Shown here piece by piece: positions 12,187 through 22,076 of a stretch of DNA of 64,000 nucleotides (positions are counted from its first letter, which is position 1; each line of letters starts with the position of its first letter). The notes beneath the pieces were generated by a model. It worked only from the letters and a program-made list of their open reading frames with translations. It was not told the DNA's origin and ran no database searches. Source of the DNA: Mucor racemosus. Its lineage: Eukaryota > Mucoromycota > Mucoromycetes > Mucorales > Mucoraceae. The position numbers were made by a program, and so were the translations under genes. The stretch lies in assembly GCA_027405735.1 (NCBI GenBank), contig JAPEHQ010000001.1:5084001-5148000 (forward strand), given 5' to 3'.

Positions 12187-13149
12187 ATGTGTATTTTATT
12201 TTGGACAGTGGATAATCATCCTAAATATCGATTGTAAGTGTAAAATTAGTATGCATAGCGTATTTACTAAATAGGATTCAAGTATATTTGCGAGTAATAG
12301 GGATGAATTCCTAAAGAGACCTACTGCGAGAGCTCACTTTTGGGAGCCTCCTTTTGACAATGTACTTGCTGGCACCGATTTAGAAAAACATCCAGACGAT
12401 GAAAATGTAAATAATGGTACCTGGCTGGGAATCACTCGACAAGGTAGATTTTCTGCATTGACAAATTATAGAGAATCAAATTTCCGAGGAAAAGTATCTC
12501 GAGGAGTGTTGGTGAGAGACTTTTTATGTGAATCTGAATCAGTTCATGATTCTGTACAACATTTACAAGCACACACAGATGATTTTGGTGGATTCAGTCT
12601 AGTTAATTTTGATTTTAGCAAGGATCCAGTAGAGATGGCATATGTAACCAACCGTGAAAATCAATCAACAATTGAATTAAAACCAGGTGAAATTTACGGT
12701 AAATACAGAATAATATAACTGTTGCAATTGTGTGTAACCTTCTTTATTTAGGTTTATCAAATTCTTTATTGACAAACCCTTGGCCAAAAGTAAAATTAGG
12801 CAAAGAAATATTCGAAAGGATCATCCAACAAGAAGATGTCAATCAAAAGGACCTCATAGATGCACTATTTGGGCTTTTGAGCATGTCAAAACCAATGAAC
12901 AATGATAAAGATATCCAGCAAATATTTGATGATCTTAAGGAGCGTATTTCTATACCTTTATTCAACTTTCCAGGAAACCTGGGTATTCAAGAACCAGCAT
13001 ATGCAACTAGAACTAGTACAATCGTGTTGATAGACCATAATGATAATGTTACATTTATTGAAAGACTATGGTATAATGAAACTGATTTATCGCCTGTAAA
13101 TCCAGATGAATACAATGATATAATGTATCAATTTAATCTTAATAAATGA
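12187..13149 (+). CDS. TANGO2/NRDE family protein
   Basis: Three exons encode about 285 residues. The N-terminus MCILFWTVDNHPKYR followed by 'FASNRDEFLKRPTARAHFW' carries the NRDE signature. 'GTWLGITRQGRFSALTNYR' and 'LSNSLLTNPWPKVKLGK' are further family motifs. The Cys at position 2, conserved in the family, is present. TANGO2 proteins act in cytoplasm or mitochondria and have been linked to Golgi organisation and haem/lipid handling; the reaction is unsettled. The first intron starts at 12234. The acceptor that keeps the NRDE frame is the AG at 12281-12282, not the closer-looking AG at 12273-12274. The second intron lies near 12700-12751. The stop is TGA at 13147-13149. Confidence 0.85.
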
Positions 13150-13393
13150 AAATAAAGGGTTTTTGATGTGTATAATAGTGTCTTTTGATTCTAGAAAGAT
13201 TTGTTAATACGAAATGTTAACCACAAAGTTTGATTAGAATCAATCATCCATGTGGAGAGCACAATGAATCGCAAAACAAACGCCACGCGAAATTGGTCAA
13301 GGTGTTTATGTAGGCTCATCCTTCAAAAGGACTTTTAATACCATCCCCTAAAAAAATTGCTATGTTCTTTACTCTTTTCCTTCTTTATCAAAT

Positions 13394-14773
13394 ATGAATC
13401 AAGCAGACAGAGAAGAATTCGTGTAAGATTGCTTAGAATAAGTATTCGATTTGCTCTGACAATTTTTATTAGTGCAAATCTCTTGAATGAGACTCATATC
13501 GCGGGAGAAGATGATCGCCAATTGTCGGATAGAGGTGAAGATGGTGAGCAGATTGAACAAGAAATCCCTAGACTTGATGAACTTTCAACACCTATTAGTT
13601 TAAAGCAAGCATCAAAAAACGACCAAGATGTGGAAAAGAAGAAAAAGAAGAAAAAGAAGAAGAGCAGAACTGCAAACTTGCCCGAAGCTGGTTCTGAGCT
13701 TGCTGATGATTATGTTGAGAAGCATGCAGAAGATGTAATCGATGATCCATTTGACCCGTAAGTGATTAATCATTTTTCAGGATAATCCATTTAAACAGTA
13801 CATTAGTGAGAAACCTCTTTCTCAACGTGTCGAATACGCCATTTGGAAATACCGTAATAATCATAAATTTACTGAATCAAGAAGAGCTATATTTGACAAT
13901 TACCTCAAATTTGGTGGCATTAAAACGGGTCCCAATATGTTTTTGGGTCGTGCTACCAGTGCTGATACACCAGATGACCCAGACGCTGCTATCGACTTTG
14001 ACGCTGCTAAAACTGCAATTGATATCGTTCCTGATGAATTGGAAGATGGTGTTGAGGTTAATTTTACTGAAGTTGCTCAAGTATATTTTGGTAATACCTT
14101 TGTTCGAGAAAGTCTTTTTATCGGCATGCAAGATTTCATTGATGCACCAGCACTTATTGATGCATTTTTAAGATATTTACAAATCAGAAATGTTGCTCCA
14201 GAATACGCAGAAGATATTGCAAAAGCTCGTGCTATTTGTGCAGAAGCCAAGATTCAATTACCAAAATGCAAACGTGCAATTACCTTACTTCCAGGACAAT
14301 ACAACCGTGCTTGTTCTGAAGTATTTCAAGAACAAGTTGACACATCTTGGATGTCTTCAGAAACATTAACAGTTCAAAAGAGATTCTTGTCGTTTGTTGT
14401 TGATACTGTAGGCTCGAACATTGAAGATTCAAAAAAGATTGTGCACAGACAAATCAAAAATCCTGATGATATAGAATTGTTGGATACCGAAACATTTGTA
14501 TTTGTTGAAATAGCAGAAATCTCTCCATTTGAAGAAAGCACAGATAAAGAAGAACTGATTCAAGTGATTTTACAAAACAGGGACGATATCCAACAATCAT
14601 ACAAAATTCATTTAGAAAAAGAAATTGTGGAATCCCTTATGGTTGGAATGGTATTCAGAGCTGATCTTTGTAAATTAAGTAACGGTGGATGGTATTTATC
14701 AAAGGCTCAAAGACTTATGCCAACATTTTTTATGGAAGATACTTGTATGACAGAGGAAGATTATGATTTCTAA
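13394..14773 (+). CDS. Arb1-like Argonaute-binding protein
   Basis: The central and C-terminal part resembles Arb1, a subunit of the fission yeast Argonaute siRNA chaperone complex. Key stretches are 'LSQRVEYAIWKYRNNHKF', 'RRAIFDNYLKFGGIKTGPNM' and the C-terminal 'YNRACSEVF'. I place the start at ATG 13394 (MNQADREEFV), followed by an intron from GTAAGA to TTATTAG and then 'ANLLNETHIAGEDDRQ'. An acidic region and a run of about ten Lys follow, as in Arb1 N-termini. A second intron ends at 13780 (TTTTCAG). Its donor is either 13735 (GTAATC, 46 nt) or 13758 (GTAAGT, only 23 nt). The protein is expected to load or mature siRNA on Argonaute; that role is inferred from the family. Confidence 0.72.
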
Positions 14774-14882
14774 TAAAAAGTGCATTTTGTGTCTCCTTGA
14801 TACCATTATAATCTGAGTCCGTATAAATCAACACTATTCTCGTAAATAATGACCTTTTTATTTGTTTTGTTTTCAATTAATT

Positions 14883-16111
14883 ATGGACACTAGCAATCAA
14901 CGCTATGAATCCTATATAATAGATATAAAATTACCACCGCCAATCACTGTCCATGCTGGCATTCTTACTACTGCGTATACACTTGTGTTGATATTGGATT
15001 ATTTACTAGTGAAAAACAACGCGAAATTCTCGGCATACATTACTCCATTGCAACTGAAAACACTTATAGCAACCTACCACTTTTTCATTCCAATCTTTTT
15101 TGCTTCTAAATATGATTTTGGAAATATTTCATTTATGCTTCAGCCATGGACTTTTGCTGCACAGATTGTTTTCCTATCTAACTCCTCTGTGACATTAAGA
15201 GAATATATACCAAAACTAATCAAAATTGCAATATTTCAAGACGATAGCCAGACTATAATGACAAACCGACAAATTAGATTAGATGGTTTAAAGAAAATTA
15301 TTCGAGGCATTGTCAAATTCTCGTTCATGAAGATCGCTTTAGACGGGATATTACCCGATGATTTATCAGATCTTTTAGCTCTGCCATTTTACAGTCCAAA
15401 AGCGCTGTTCATCACATACATTTTAGCATTTCGCATTTATTGTATGATAAGCTTGGTAGATATTTTCATGGGCACTGTTCAAGCTGTGTTCCTGATTCGA
15501 TTTCATGATTTATTTGATAACCCATTTTTAGCAACAAGGTATTAACTACATTGAGTAATCACATGATAATGTTAAGGTTTTGTAATTAAACATTATACTT
15601 TTGTTTATATATATATATATCATATTTCATAGCCCCAAAGACTTTTGGAAGTAAGTATTTAGCAGCATTTGTCATTTGTATATTTTTTCTAATCGCCATT
15701 TTCAATAGTCGAAGATGGAATAGACTAGTACACAACCTCTTTAGTCGATTAATATTTGCCAACACCATTGTGCCTGAACTCAAGGATAAAAAGATAAAAC
15801 GAAGCTTCATAACGTCGCCTATTGCATGTGGTTTATTAATCTTCATCATTAGCGGGTTATTTCATGACTTTATGATTGCTGCTGCTGCTCGAGAAATAAC
15901 CTTTGAATTAACCGTATTCTTTTTGCTTCATGGCATTGAGGTCGCATTAGAAGCCAAGTATCGGAAAGGAAAGTACAAGAAAGATCCCACTGGTATTGCA
16001 GCAATCGGATGTAATCTTTTAACTGTACTCTTTTTTGTTACTACTGGGAGATTATTCTTGAGCCCTATTCTACGACAAGAAGTATTCTTAAGAATTGCGC
16101 AACAGTTTTAA
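14883..16111 (+). CDS. Wax synthase-like MBOAT acyltransferase
   Basis: A multi-pass membrane protein of about 350 residues made of three exons. The joined sequence gives 'LATSPKDFWNRRWNRLVH', the wax synthase/MBOAT_2 signature, and later 'ISGLFHDFMI', containing the expected catalytic His. Hydrophobic segments are at the N-terminus (TVHAGILTTAYTLVLILDYL), around residues 60-110, 195-220, and through the C-terminus. A catalytic-signature exon of only 18 nt (15633-15650) lies between two introns. Family members transfer fatty acyl groups to alcohols or related acceptors in the ER; the substrate here is unknown. I chose ATG 14883 (MDTSNQRYE) over the upstream in-frame ATG at 14862, which lies in a T-rich leader. 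Confidence 0.8.
15633..15650 (+). other. 18-nt microexon encoding the SPKDFW motif
   Basis: The exon is bounded by TTTCATAG and GTAAGT. It completes AG|C to Ser and encodes P-K-D-F-W, leaving two bases for the next exon, which begins at the TCGAAGATGG after CAATAG. Without it the acyltransferase signature is lost, although the reading frame is kept because the length is a multiple of three. Confidence 0.7.
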
Positions 16112-17736
16112 AATAAATTCCTTCAAAAATTGATATTCAAATTGAAGATTAGCCTGTTTTCCTTCTAATGACTGTATTTCGAGGGAGGAAATTAACTATA
16201 AATATCAAACAGAAAAATCTGCCTTTTGTCTAATTCTTGATTTCTTTTTTTCTTTTTTTACTTATGTTTTATAAAGGTTTTAGGGGTTTGAGACATACTA
16301 TGGCTTTTTTTTTTACTAGAATTACATGATATTTTGCTGTTCTGATCATGGTCATAGAAAAAGTTACGGCCATCTTCTGACAAATGTTAAAATACAAGAT
16401 CTTGTCCGCCCGATGTAAGTAAGTGTGTATCTCCGTTGTACCTGTATTTATAAGATCCAAAATCCTTTGATTTACTTTCTTTCGAGAGTACTGTTTTACA
16501 TTTAAATCATTTTAATAAAGGATCGTTATTATTGTAAAGCTATAAAGTCTCTGTGCTTTCCTTGTGGTCAAATTTTTACGCTTTTCTTGCATTTTCACAC
16601 TCATCATAAGCAACACATTTTAAGAAACCTTCCTTTTATCGCACTCATCTTTGAATACATCTTCTTTCCTTTGAAAAAAACTAACATGAAAATTGTGTTT
16701 ACATGGATTCTATCTATTGTGTAGTAAACTACACATATCAAACTTGCTTAATAGTCGCGTTTACCTTAGATATCATCTAAAGATGTAGAAATATTAAACC
16801 ACAAAAACACTAAAATGTCAAATTGTACCACTGGTACTTCCAAACTAGGAACTAAACCACGAAGATCTTGCTTTAAGATCTTATTACTAATTATTAATAT
16901 AAGTTAGCAAATAATATATGTATCACAAAGATGATGGTAATCCGTAAACCTTTGTTTTACTTTTAAATCATCTTTGATTAACTTAGAAGAATTATAATTG
17001 TATTTCCACATTGATTTTTATAATTTTTTTGCCGCATATTCAAACATGTTCAGTATCCCATGTTGATGGGAGCCAACCTCACACCTAAAAGGCTGAAAGA
17101 TAAAGAGCGTGCGTATTCCTTTGTCTGTACAATATCTATAAGGTTCAAAAAGAAGCCTAACCTATAGTAGTATTCTATATTCATTTTTGTATCCATTTGT
17201 TCCCATAAAACAAATATTCCAATTGTCATCCTATTCAATATTGTCCCGGCTACAAATTTTATTAAATAAAGAATGGTTACTATAGTGATTGCTTCATAAA
17301 TTTGAATGATGCAGAAATGGCCAGCTTAAAATTGAGAAACCGCATTTGAAATGAGAATAACAAGTCGAGAAAATACTAAGGTATTGCAATGATGGGTATT
17401 AAGTAAAGTCTAGATTATTTTTCATTCTCTACCAGGATATCTAGGATTTGGATGGCTGTAAAGACTTTTTTTATTTTTTTATAAATTTTGTGAGAGCACT
17501 TTTTGTGGTATAAAGATCCATGAAGGGATGACTGGTATGCAAAACTAAAACCGTAGGATAGTACACATTGGCGTAGCTTTTAGTTGAATCCATCCTGTAA
17601 ATATAATAAATTAATACCTCAATATATATAAGCGCTTAATTTTTAGAATAGATTTAAATTCAATTTTTGGTCAATGTTAAGCCAGTGCGCTTATATTCTG
17701 GTATTAACTCTTTTGTTTTATAACAGATATCAATGG

Positions 17737-18072
17737 CTAATAGAGGGAAAATACATCTTCTTTGAAAATTTGACTGAAGAAAGTCAATATCTAAAACACT
17801 TTTATACATGAAGCAATTGGTTTTTATCGTTTGTTTTCGATTTTTTACTTTTCAGTACATGATTATGTTACAGTAATTTCTCATATAAATATGTAGTAAT
17901 AATGTAAACACCATACCTGATGATTTTTAAAGGCGAGTGAAAAGGAATTACGAGCGCGGACATTGCGGGGAGGTTTATGAAATGTTCCATCTTTTATATA
18001 TCTTTGAATGACTACGCGCATATCGTATGTTGCTAATATAAGTATAGAACACACAAACCAAAGCAAACCAAA
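17737..18072 (-). other. Possible orphan coding exons, unknown protein
   Basis: A minus-strand stretch begins after ACACAG and reads a hydrophobic segment, then 'YDMRVVIQRYIKDGTFHKPP' and 'NVRARNSFSLAFKNHQ', ending at a GTATGG donor. A TTTTAG acceptor downstream opens 'ILTFFSQIFKEDVFSLY' and a stop at 17739-17737. Composition looks more coding than the surroundings. I could not find a convincing first exon, so this may be a gene remnant or chance. No family is recognised. Confidence 0.2.
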
Positions 18073-19165
18073 CTGTGTAAATATACTGTTTCAATATCGT
18101 CAAAACAACAAAAGCTGCTGTTTATGTCTATAAACAAAACACAATAACAATCAAACTATAAACTTTTGATAGGTTCAAGATCTTATGCATGTTAATTATC
18201 CAGACTATTACATTCCGTATTAAAGATGTTATAAAGCATGAAGTATTTTTAAACTAGATCATCCCATACATTACAAACATAGAACCCAGTTTAAACGTTA
18301 TTTAAAAGTATAATAAGTTACCAGGGGAGAGGGTTAACCATTATTATGGCTGCATGATTACCACAAGATCACTTAATTTTAGCAAGAATGCAGGTACTAG
18401 CATCAACACCAAGTATCCAGTTCCTATAATTCTGAATTGATCACTTGAAGCAGCTTGAGAAAGGAAAACTGATGGGGTTTATTTTTTCGTTGAGTAAATC
18501 AATGTACACTATTTTTTTTTACCAGCAATGTAGATTATGTATTCGTGCATTTTGTATACTAATGGTTTATCATATCGACTCAAATGATGCGATAAGTACA
18601 TATTTATACAGGATGATGATCAATGAGATAGAAGCATGCAAGGTTAAAAGATAGAGTTGACTACATTTTGTATCAGGAACTTTGAACCCTTACAAAGTTT
18701 ACATAACATTTGAAACTATATATTTCTTTACATACATTAAAAGATTCTTTGTTGTTTTATTATACTGTCATTATATTAATATTACCAAAGACAGTAGTTG
18801 TGCATAATAAAAACATGTTTTTAAAATTATGGGCAACATTTTTATTTTTTTCTTCTATGCATATTTCGAGAATGAAGTTTATTCTTATTACAAAAAATGT
18901 CATGATATATATGAATCGAGATATAAATGTATAACTACCAATAAAAAAAAAGAAATCCACAGACATTTAGGAAGAAACAAATAGAACTTTTGGGGTATTT
19001 TGGGGGGTTCAATGCGCAAATTTTAATAGTTGATTTAAGGAGTAAAAAAACAACTGCTGTAAAAATGTTAACAAATGTACTTCATTTAATATTCAATGGT
19101 TTTTGGCGCCCTGGGGATCGCCTATCCTATCATATCTTCTAGCACATAGTCCAGGGCCCAAAAGG

Positions 19166-19173
19166 TATATAAA
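19166..19173 (+). promoter_or_regulatory. TATA-like element before the WWE-like gene
   Basis: TATATAAA lies 56 bp upstream of the proposed ATG at 19229. It makes the earlier in-frame ATGs at 19103 and 19181 unlikely to be used, because transcription would start at or after them. Confidence 0.4.
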
Positions 19174-19228
19174 GGTCTCAATGTCGATCTTTATCATTTT
19201 CCTATATACCTTTCTCATTAAAAAAGAT

Positions 19229-20308
19229 ATGAAAATCAAGACCAAAACTACTGCATCTAGTTCATTGAGGACATTCGATGGAAGCAAAATTCTTTGGGGT
19301 TTCATGCTGGAAAATACATCATTCACTGAATTTCAAGAAAAAAATCATGTCATTATCGAAACAGCCTATCATCAACGAAAGCAAAAGAATACAAGTTCTT
19401 TCATTGATGTTATCGATCATAATTTGCCAAAACCTCATCAAGCAAGAGTCTACTTTGGTGTTGCTCAAATGCATCTTCGTATGCCGGGAACTCGTTATTA
19501 TGTAAAGCGTAAAGTTATTAATATTGCACCAGCATTATTATCATCATGTTCGGCAACATCCTTCACTAGTACAACTGGATCATTTCCCTCTCCACTTCCT
19601 ATGACTCCATCACTAATGCCATCCCCAATGTCTACTGTTTCTACTGCTACCACTACCACTAGTAGCACAAATACCTTCTGCTCTGATCTTTTGTATCCTC
19701 AACTTGATCCTACTTTAGCTGCTCTTTTTTCTGAGGATATGACGCTTCCGGTTTCTAATAATAATATAGCTGTGTGTGATTCTAACGTGTCTGAACAGTT
19801 TTTTGCACCAATTGGCAATGAAAATATGAATAATAGCACTTTTACACCAACATTTAGCAACCCTTTTGTTGGTGCTGTCAATGACAATCAACATTTGAAT
19901 CATATTGAAAACGGCTCTCAATTATTTACGCATATTCTATCGAATACTGATATTTACAACAATGGTATCGACATGAAGCAAACGGTTCCTTCGGGTCACA
20001 ATATGCAATATGTGGATAATATTCAATATAAGCAGCAACAATCGGATGTTTCATTAAACATTATGTTGGACTATAACCTTACTGCCATATTTCCCACTGA
20101 TGGTATTGATTTACTTCAGGATATGAACTGGTTAAATGATGAATCTCTGTATACTCAACCTTTTGTTTCCAACAACATTTCGTTTCAAGAATCGGTCTCA
20201 TGGCCTGATCTTGTACCATCACTAGTACCCAGGTTTAATAATGGCGATAATGAAAACATTAACATGACGAATATTTGCCATGATGAACATCATTTTACGC
20301 TTTTGTAA
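19229..20308 (+). CDS. WWE-like domain protein with Ser/Thr/Asn-rich tail
   Basis: The protein has about 359 residues from ATG 19229 (MKIKTKTTASSS). Residues about 18-92 fit the spacing of a WWE domain: 'ILWGFML', an aromatic stretch, 'VIIETAYHQRK', 'ARVYFGVAQMHLRM' and 'RYYVKRKV'. WWE domains bind poly-ADP-ribose or mediate contacts in ubiquitin and ADP-ribosylation pathways. The remaining 270 residues are low in complexity, first Ser/Thr/Pro-rich and then Asn-rich. They contain repeated short acidic-hydrophobic patches such as 'LDPTLAALFSEDMTL' and 'DGIDLLQDMNWLNDESL', which resemble activation-type segments (inference). The frame is open farther 5' to 19103, but the TATA-like element argues for the later start. 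No enzyme domain is visible. Confidence 0.6.
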   Translation: MKIKTKTTASSSLRTFDGSKILWGFMLENTSFTEFQEKNHVIIETAYHQRKQKNTSSFIDVIDHNLPKPHQARVYFGVAQMHLRMPGTRYYVKRKVINIAPALLSSCSATSFTSTTGSFPSPLPMTPSLMPSPMSTVSTATTTTSSTNTFCSDLLYPQLDPTLAALFSEDMTLPVSNNNIAVCDSNVSEQFFAPIGNENMNNSTFTPTFSNPFVGAVNDNQHLNHIENGSQLFTHILSNTDIYNNGIDMKQTVPSGHNMQYVDNIQYKQQQSDVSLNIMLDYNLTAIFPTDGIDLLQDMNWLNDESLYTQPFVSNNISFQESVSWPDLVPSLVPRFNNGDNENINMTNICHDEHHFTLL

Positions 20309-20990
20309 TTATATATTTTTTTTTGTATTATTATTACTACTCCAATTTATTTTGTAACAAGATCTCATGTTTAAATATTATACATATCATTGATAGACTT
20401 ATAGACGACCCCCTTTTTTTTTAACCATGTATATTATATGTAATATGCCAATCAATGGTACACAATTTCACTATTATTTGTAATGATAGTTTGACCCTTA
20501 TAAATGCTAGATCAAATAAATTTAACTCTTTTTTTTGCTCGATGTATTTGAAAAAAAAAGGAGTGCATGTTATACTATGTTATAAAAAATGTTTCAATTA
20601 TAAAACAGTTCTGAAACCTTTTTGATGTATTAGCAACAAAATATGCCCAATGTACAAATACGTAAAAAATCTTAAAATTTGATAGGTTATCAGATTTAAA
20701 ATGAATGCAGCTTATACTTCTTTATTTGTCAAAAACGAATCTTACACAAAAAGAAGCACGGATGCAAGAATAAAGTCGATCACCAGAGGATGGCGGCGTC
20801 GACATATCAAGAGGAGCAATGTTCGGGGTATCATACGACGAAGATGTGTATATTTCTAAATTGAGAAAATATGCTTAATTCATAAATAAAGTTACCTTAC
20901 AAAACAAAAAAAACAAAAAAAAAAGTTGTTAATTTCATTGATTCTCTGATCTAAAACAAGGCAAAAAGCCAAATTGGGGTTTAAGCACCG

Positions 20991-21068
20991 ACCATAGCAA
21001 CCAGGAACATAAATGTAGATCACATACCGTAGCAACCAGGTACCCAAGATCAAATAACCATGGTTACC
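20991..21068. promoter_or_regulatory. Cluster of X-box-like (RFX-type) motifs
   Basis: ACCATAGCAACC (20991), ACCGTAGCAACC (21026) and the palindromic AACCATGGTTACC (21056-21068) lie within 80 bp. They resemble the X-box bound by RFX factors (GTNRCC...RGYAAC). Whether they act on the flanking genes is unknown. Confidence 0.3.
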
Positions 21069-21382
21069 GATTTATTTCTGCAGAATAGCAAATTTGAGAA
21101 CCTGAGGATGTATATGCAAACTGTTCAATTAGTTACATATTGAGTATATTGCAGATTTAAGAGAACCAATGAAGATATATAATATAGATGTTTAATGATC
21201 AAGATTATCAAGCAAATTACATTAATTGGGATTATAATTCTGGGTGACACATATTGCACATCAAGCCTAAATCATGAAATATCGGGAACTACTTTTATTC
21301 CTCCTCCCCCCCCCTTTCTCTTCCACTTCAATCAATTCAGGTTATAATTTTTCCCATTCCATTGACAGGTGACCCAGGTTGA

Positions 21383-21407
21383 GGGCGGGGAGGGAGGGGA
21401 GGGAGGG
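21383..21407 (+). promoter_or_regulatory. G-quadruplex-capable G tract
   Basis: Five runs of three or four G separated by single bases (GGGCGGGGAGGGAGGGGAGGG and one more run). This is the strict G4 pattern and is exceptional in such AT-rich DNA. It lies about 670 bp upstream of the antiporter ATG. A C-rich run lies 80 bp before it. Confidence 0.6.
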
Positions 21408-22076
21408 TTTTCCCCGCAAGTGCTCAGCATATAGATACAATGAAGCACAACAAAGTGTACACTAGGTCACCGATAGTATATCCGATAAAATGACGTATAT
21501 AATGTTTCGACTGATAGAATGATACCATGCGGTAGCTTCTTACTGTTTATGGGATGGGGTATACTCAAACAAGAATTATATATATACATACAGTGTAGAT
21601 CTAATTGGAATGACAAGAAAGTAGCCTTGTTTTATATTGGCAATTACAAACAGAAAAATGATTATAGTTTCACATGACATGTTTAGCCGATTAAGCGTGT
21701 ATTAAAAAACATGATAGAAGAGATCAAGAATATTTCCTTGCATATATTGCAACTTTTATACATGATTTGAATTCATAAAACCTTGTAGTTTTCTCATGTC
21801 TGCTTATTATGTTATAATTGACTCTATACATCTGTTTCTATTACAACGTATTCCTATATTAGTTACACAGTAGTCTCATTTTTTGAACCTATGTTTGTTA
21901 AAGCGTCAATCTGACTTTATAATCATCAACATCAAGACGTCTCCAATCCTATTTTTTCGCTTTTTCTTTCTTTCGATTCTAGCTCTTCTTTCTTTTCTAT
22001 TTACAAAAAACCTATTTTTTATTTTGCTCCCCCCTCTTTTTTTTTAAATCGAAACTTGAGAAATTAAAAGAGATTG

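Larger units (their letters stand above)
16112..19228. other. Long gene-poor AT-rich stretch
   Basis: About 3.1 kb with no gene I can name. It contains a possible pair of minus-strand exons at 17737-18072, listed separately. A TATA-like TATATAAA lies at 19166-19173 upstream of the WWE-like gene. The remaining short open frames are AT-rich and show no coding character. Confidence 0.5.
20309..22076. other. Intergenic region with G4 tract and X-box-like motifs
   Basis: About 1.8 kb between the WWE-like gene and the antiporter. It holds three GYAAC-type motifs (20991-21068), a C-rich then G-rich pair (21300-21313 and 21383-21407), and a pyrimidine-rich leader (21955-22050) before the antiporter ATG. 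A minus-strand stretch at 20745-20860 reads 'YTSSSYDTPNIAPLDMSTPP' between a TTTAG acceptor and a GTAAGA donor, and could be an orphan exon, but no partner exons were found. Confidence 0.5.

Noticed and set aside
13357..13393. Upstream start MLCSLLFSFF for the Arb1-like protein
   Set aside because: That frame reads through an intron. Splicing from ATG 13394 gives a typical acidic N-terminus.
19103..19228. Upstream extension of the WWE-like gene to ATG 19103
   Set aside because: A TATA-like element at 19166-19173 lies inside the extension, which shows no family similarity.
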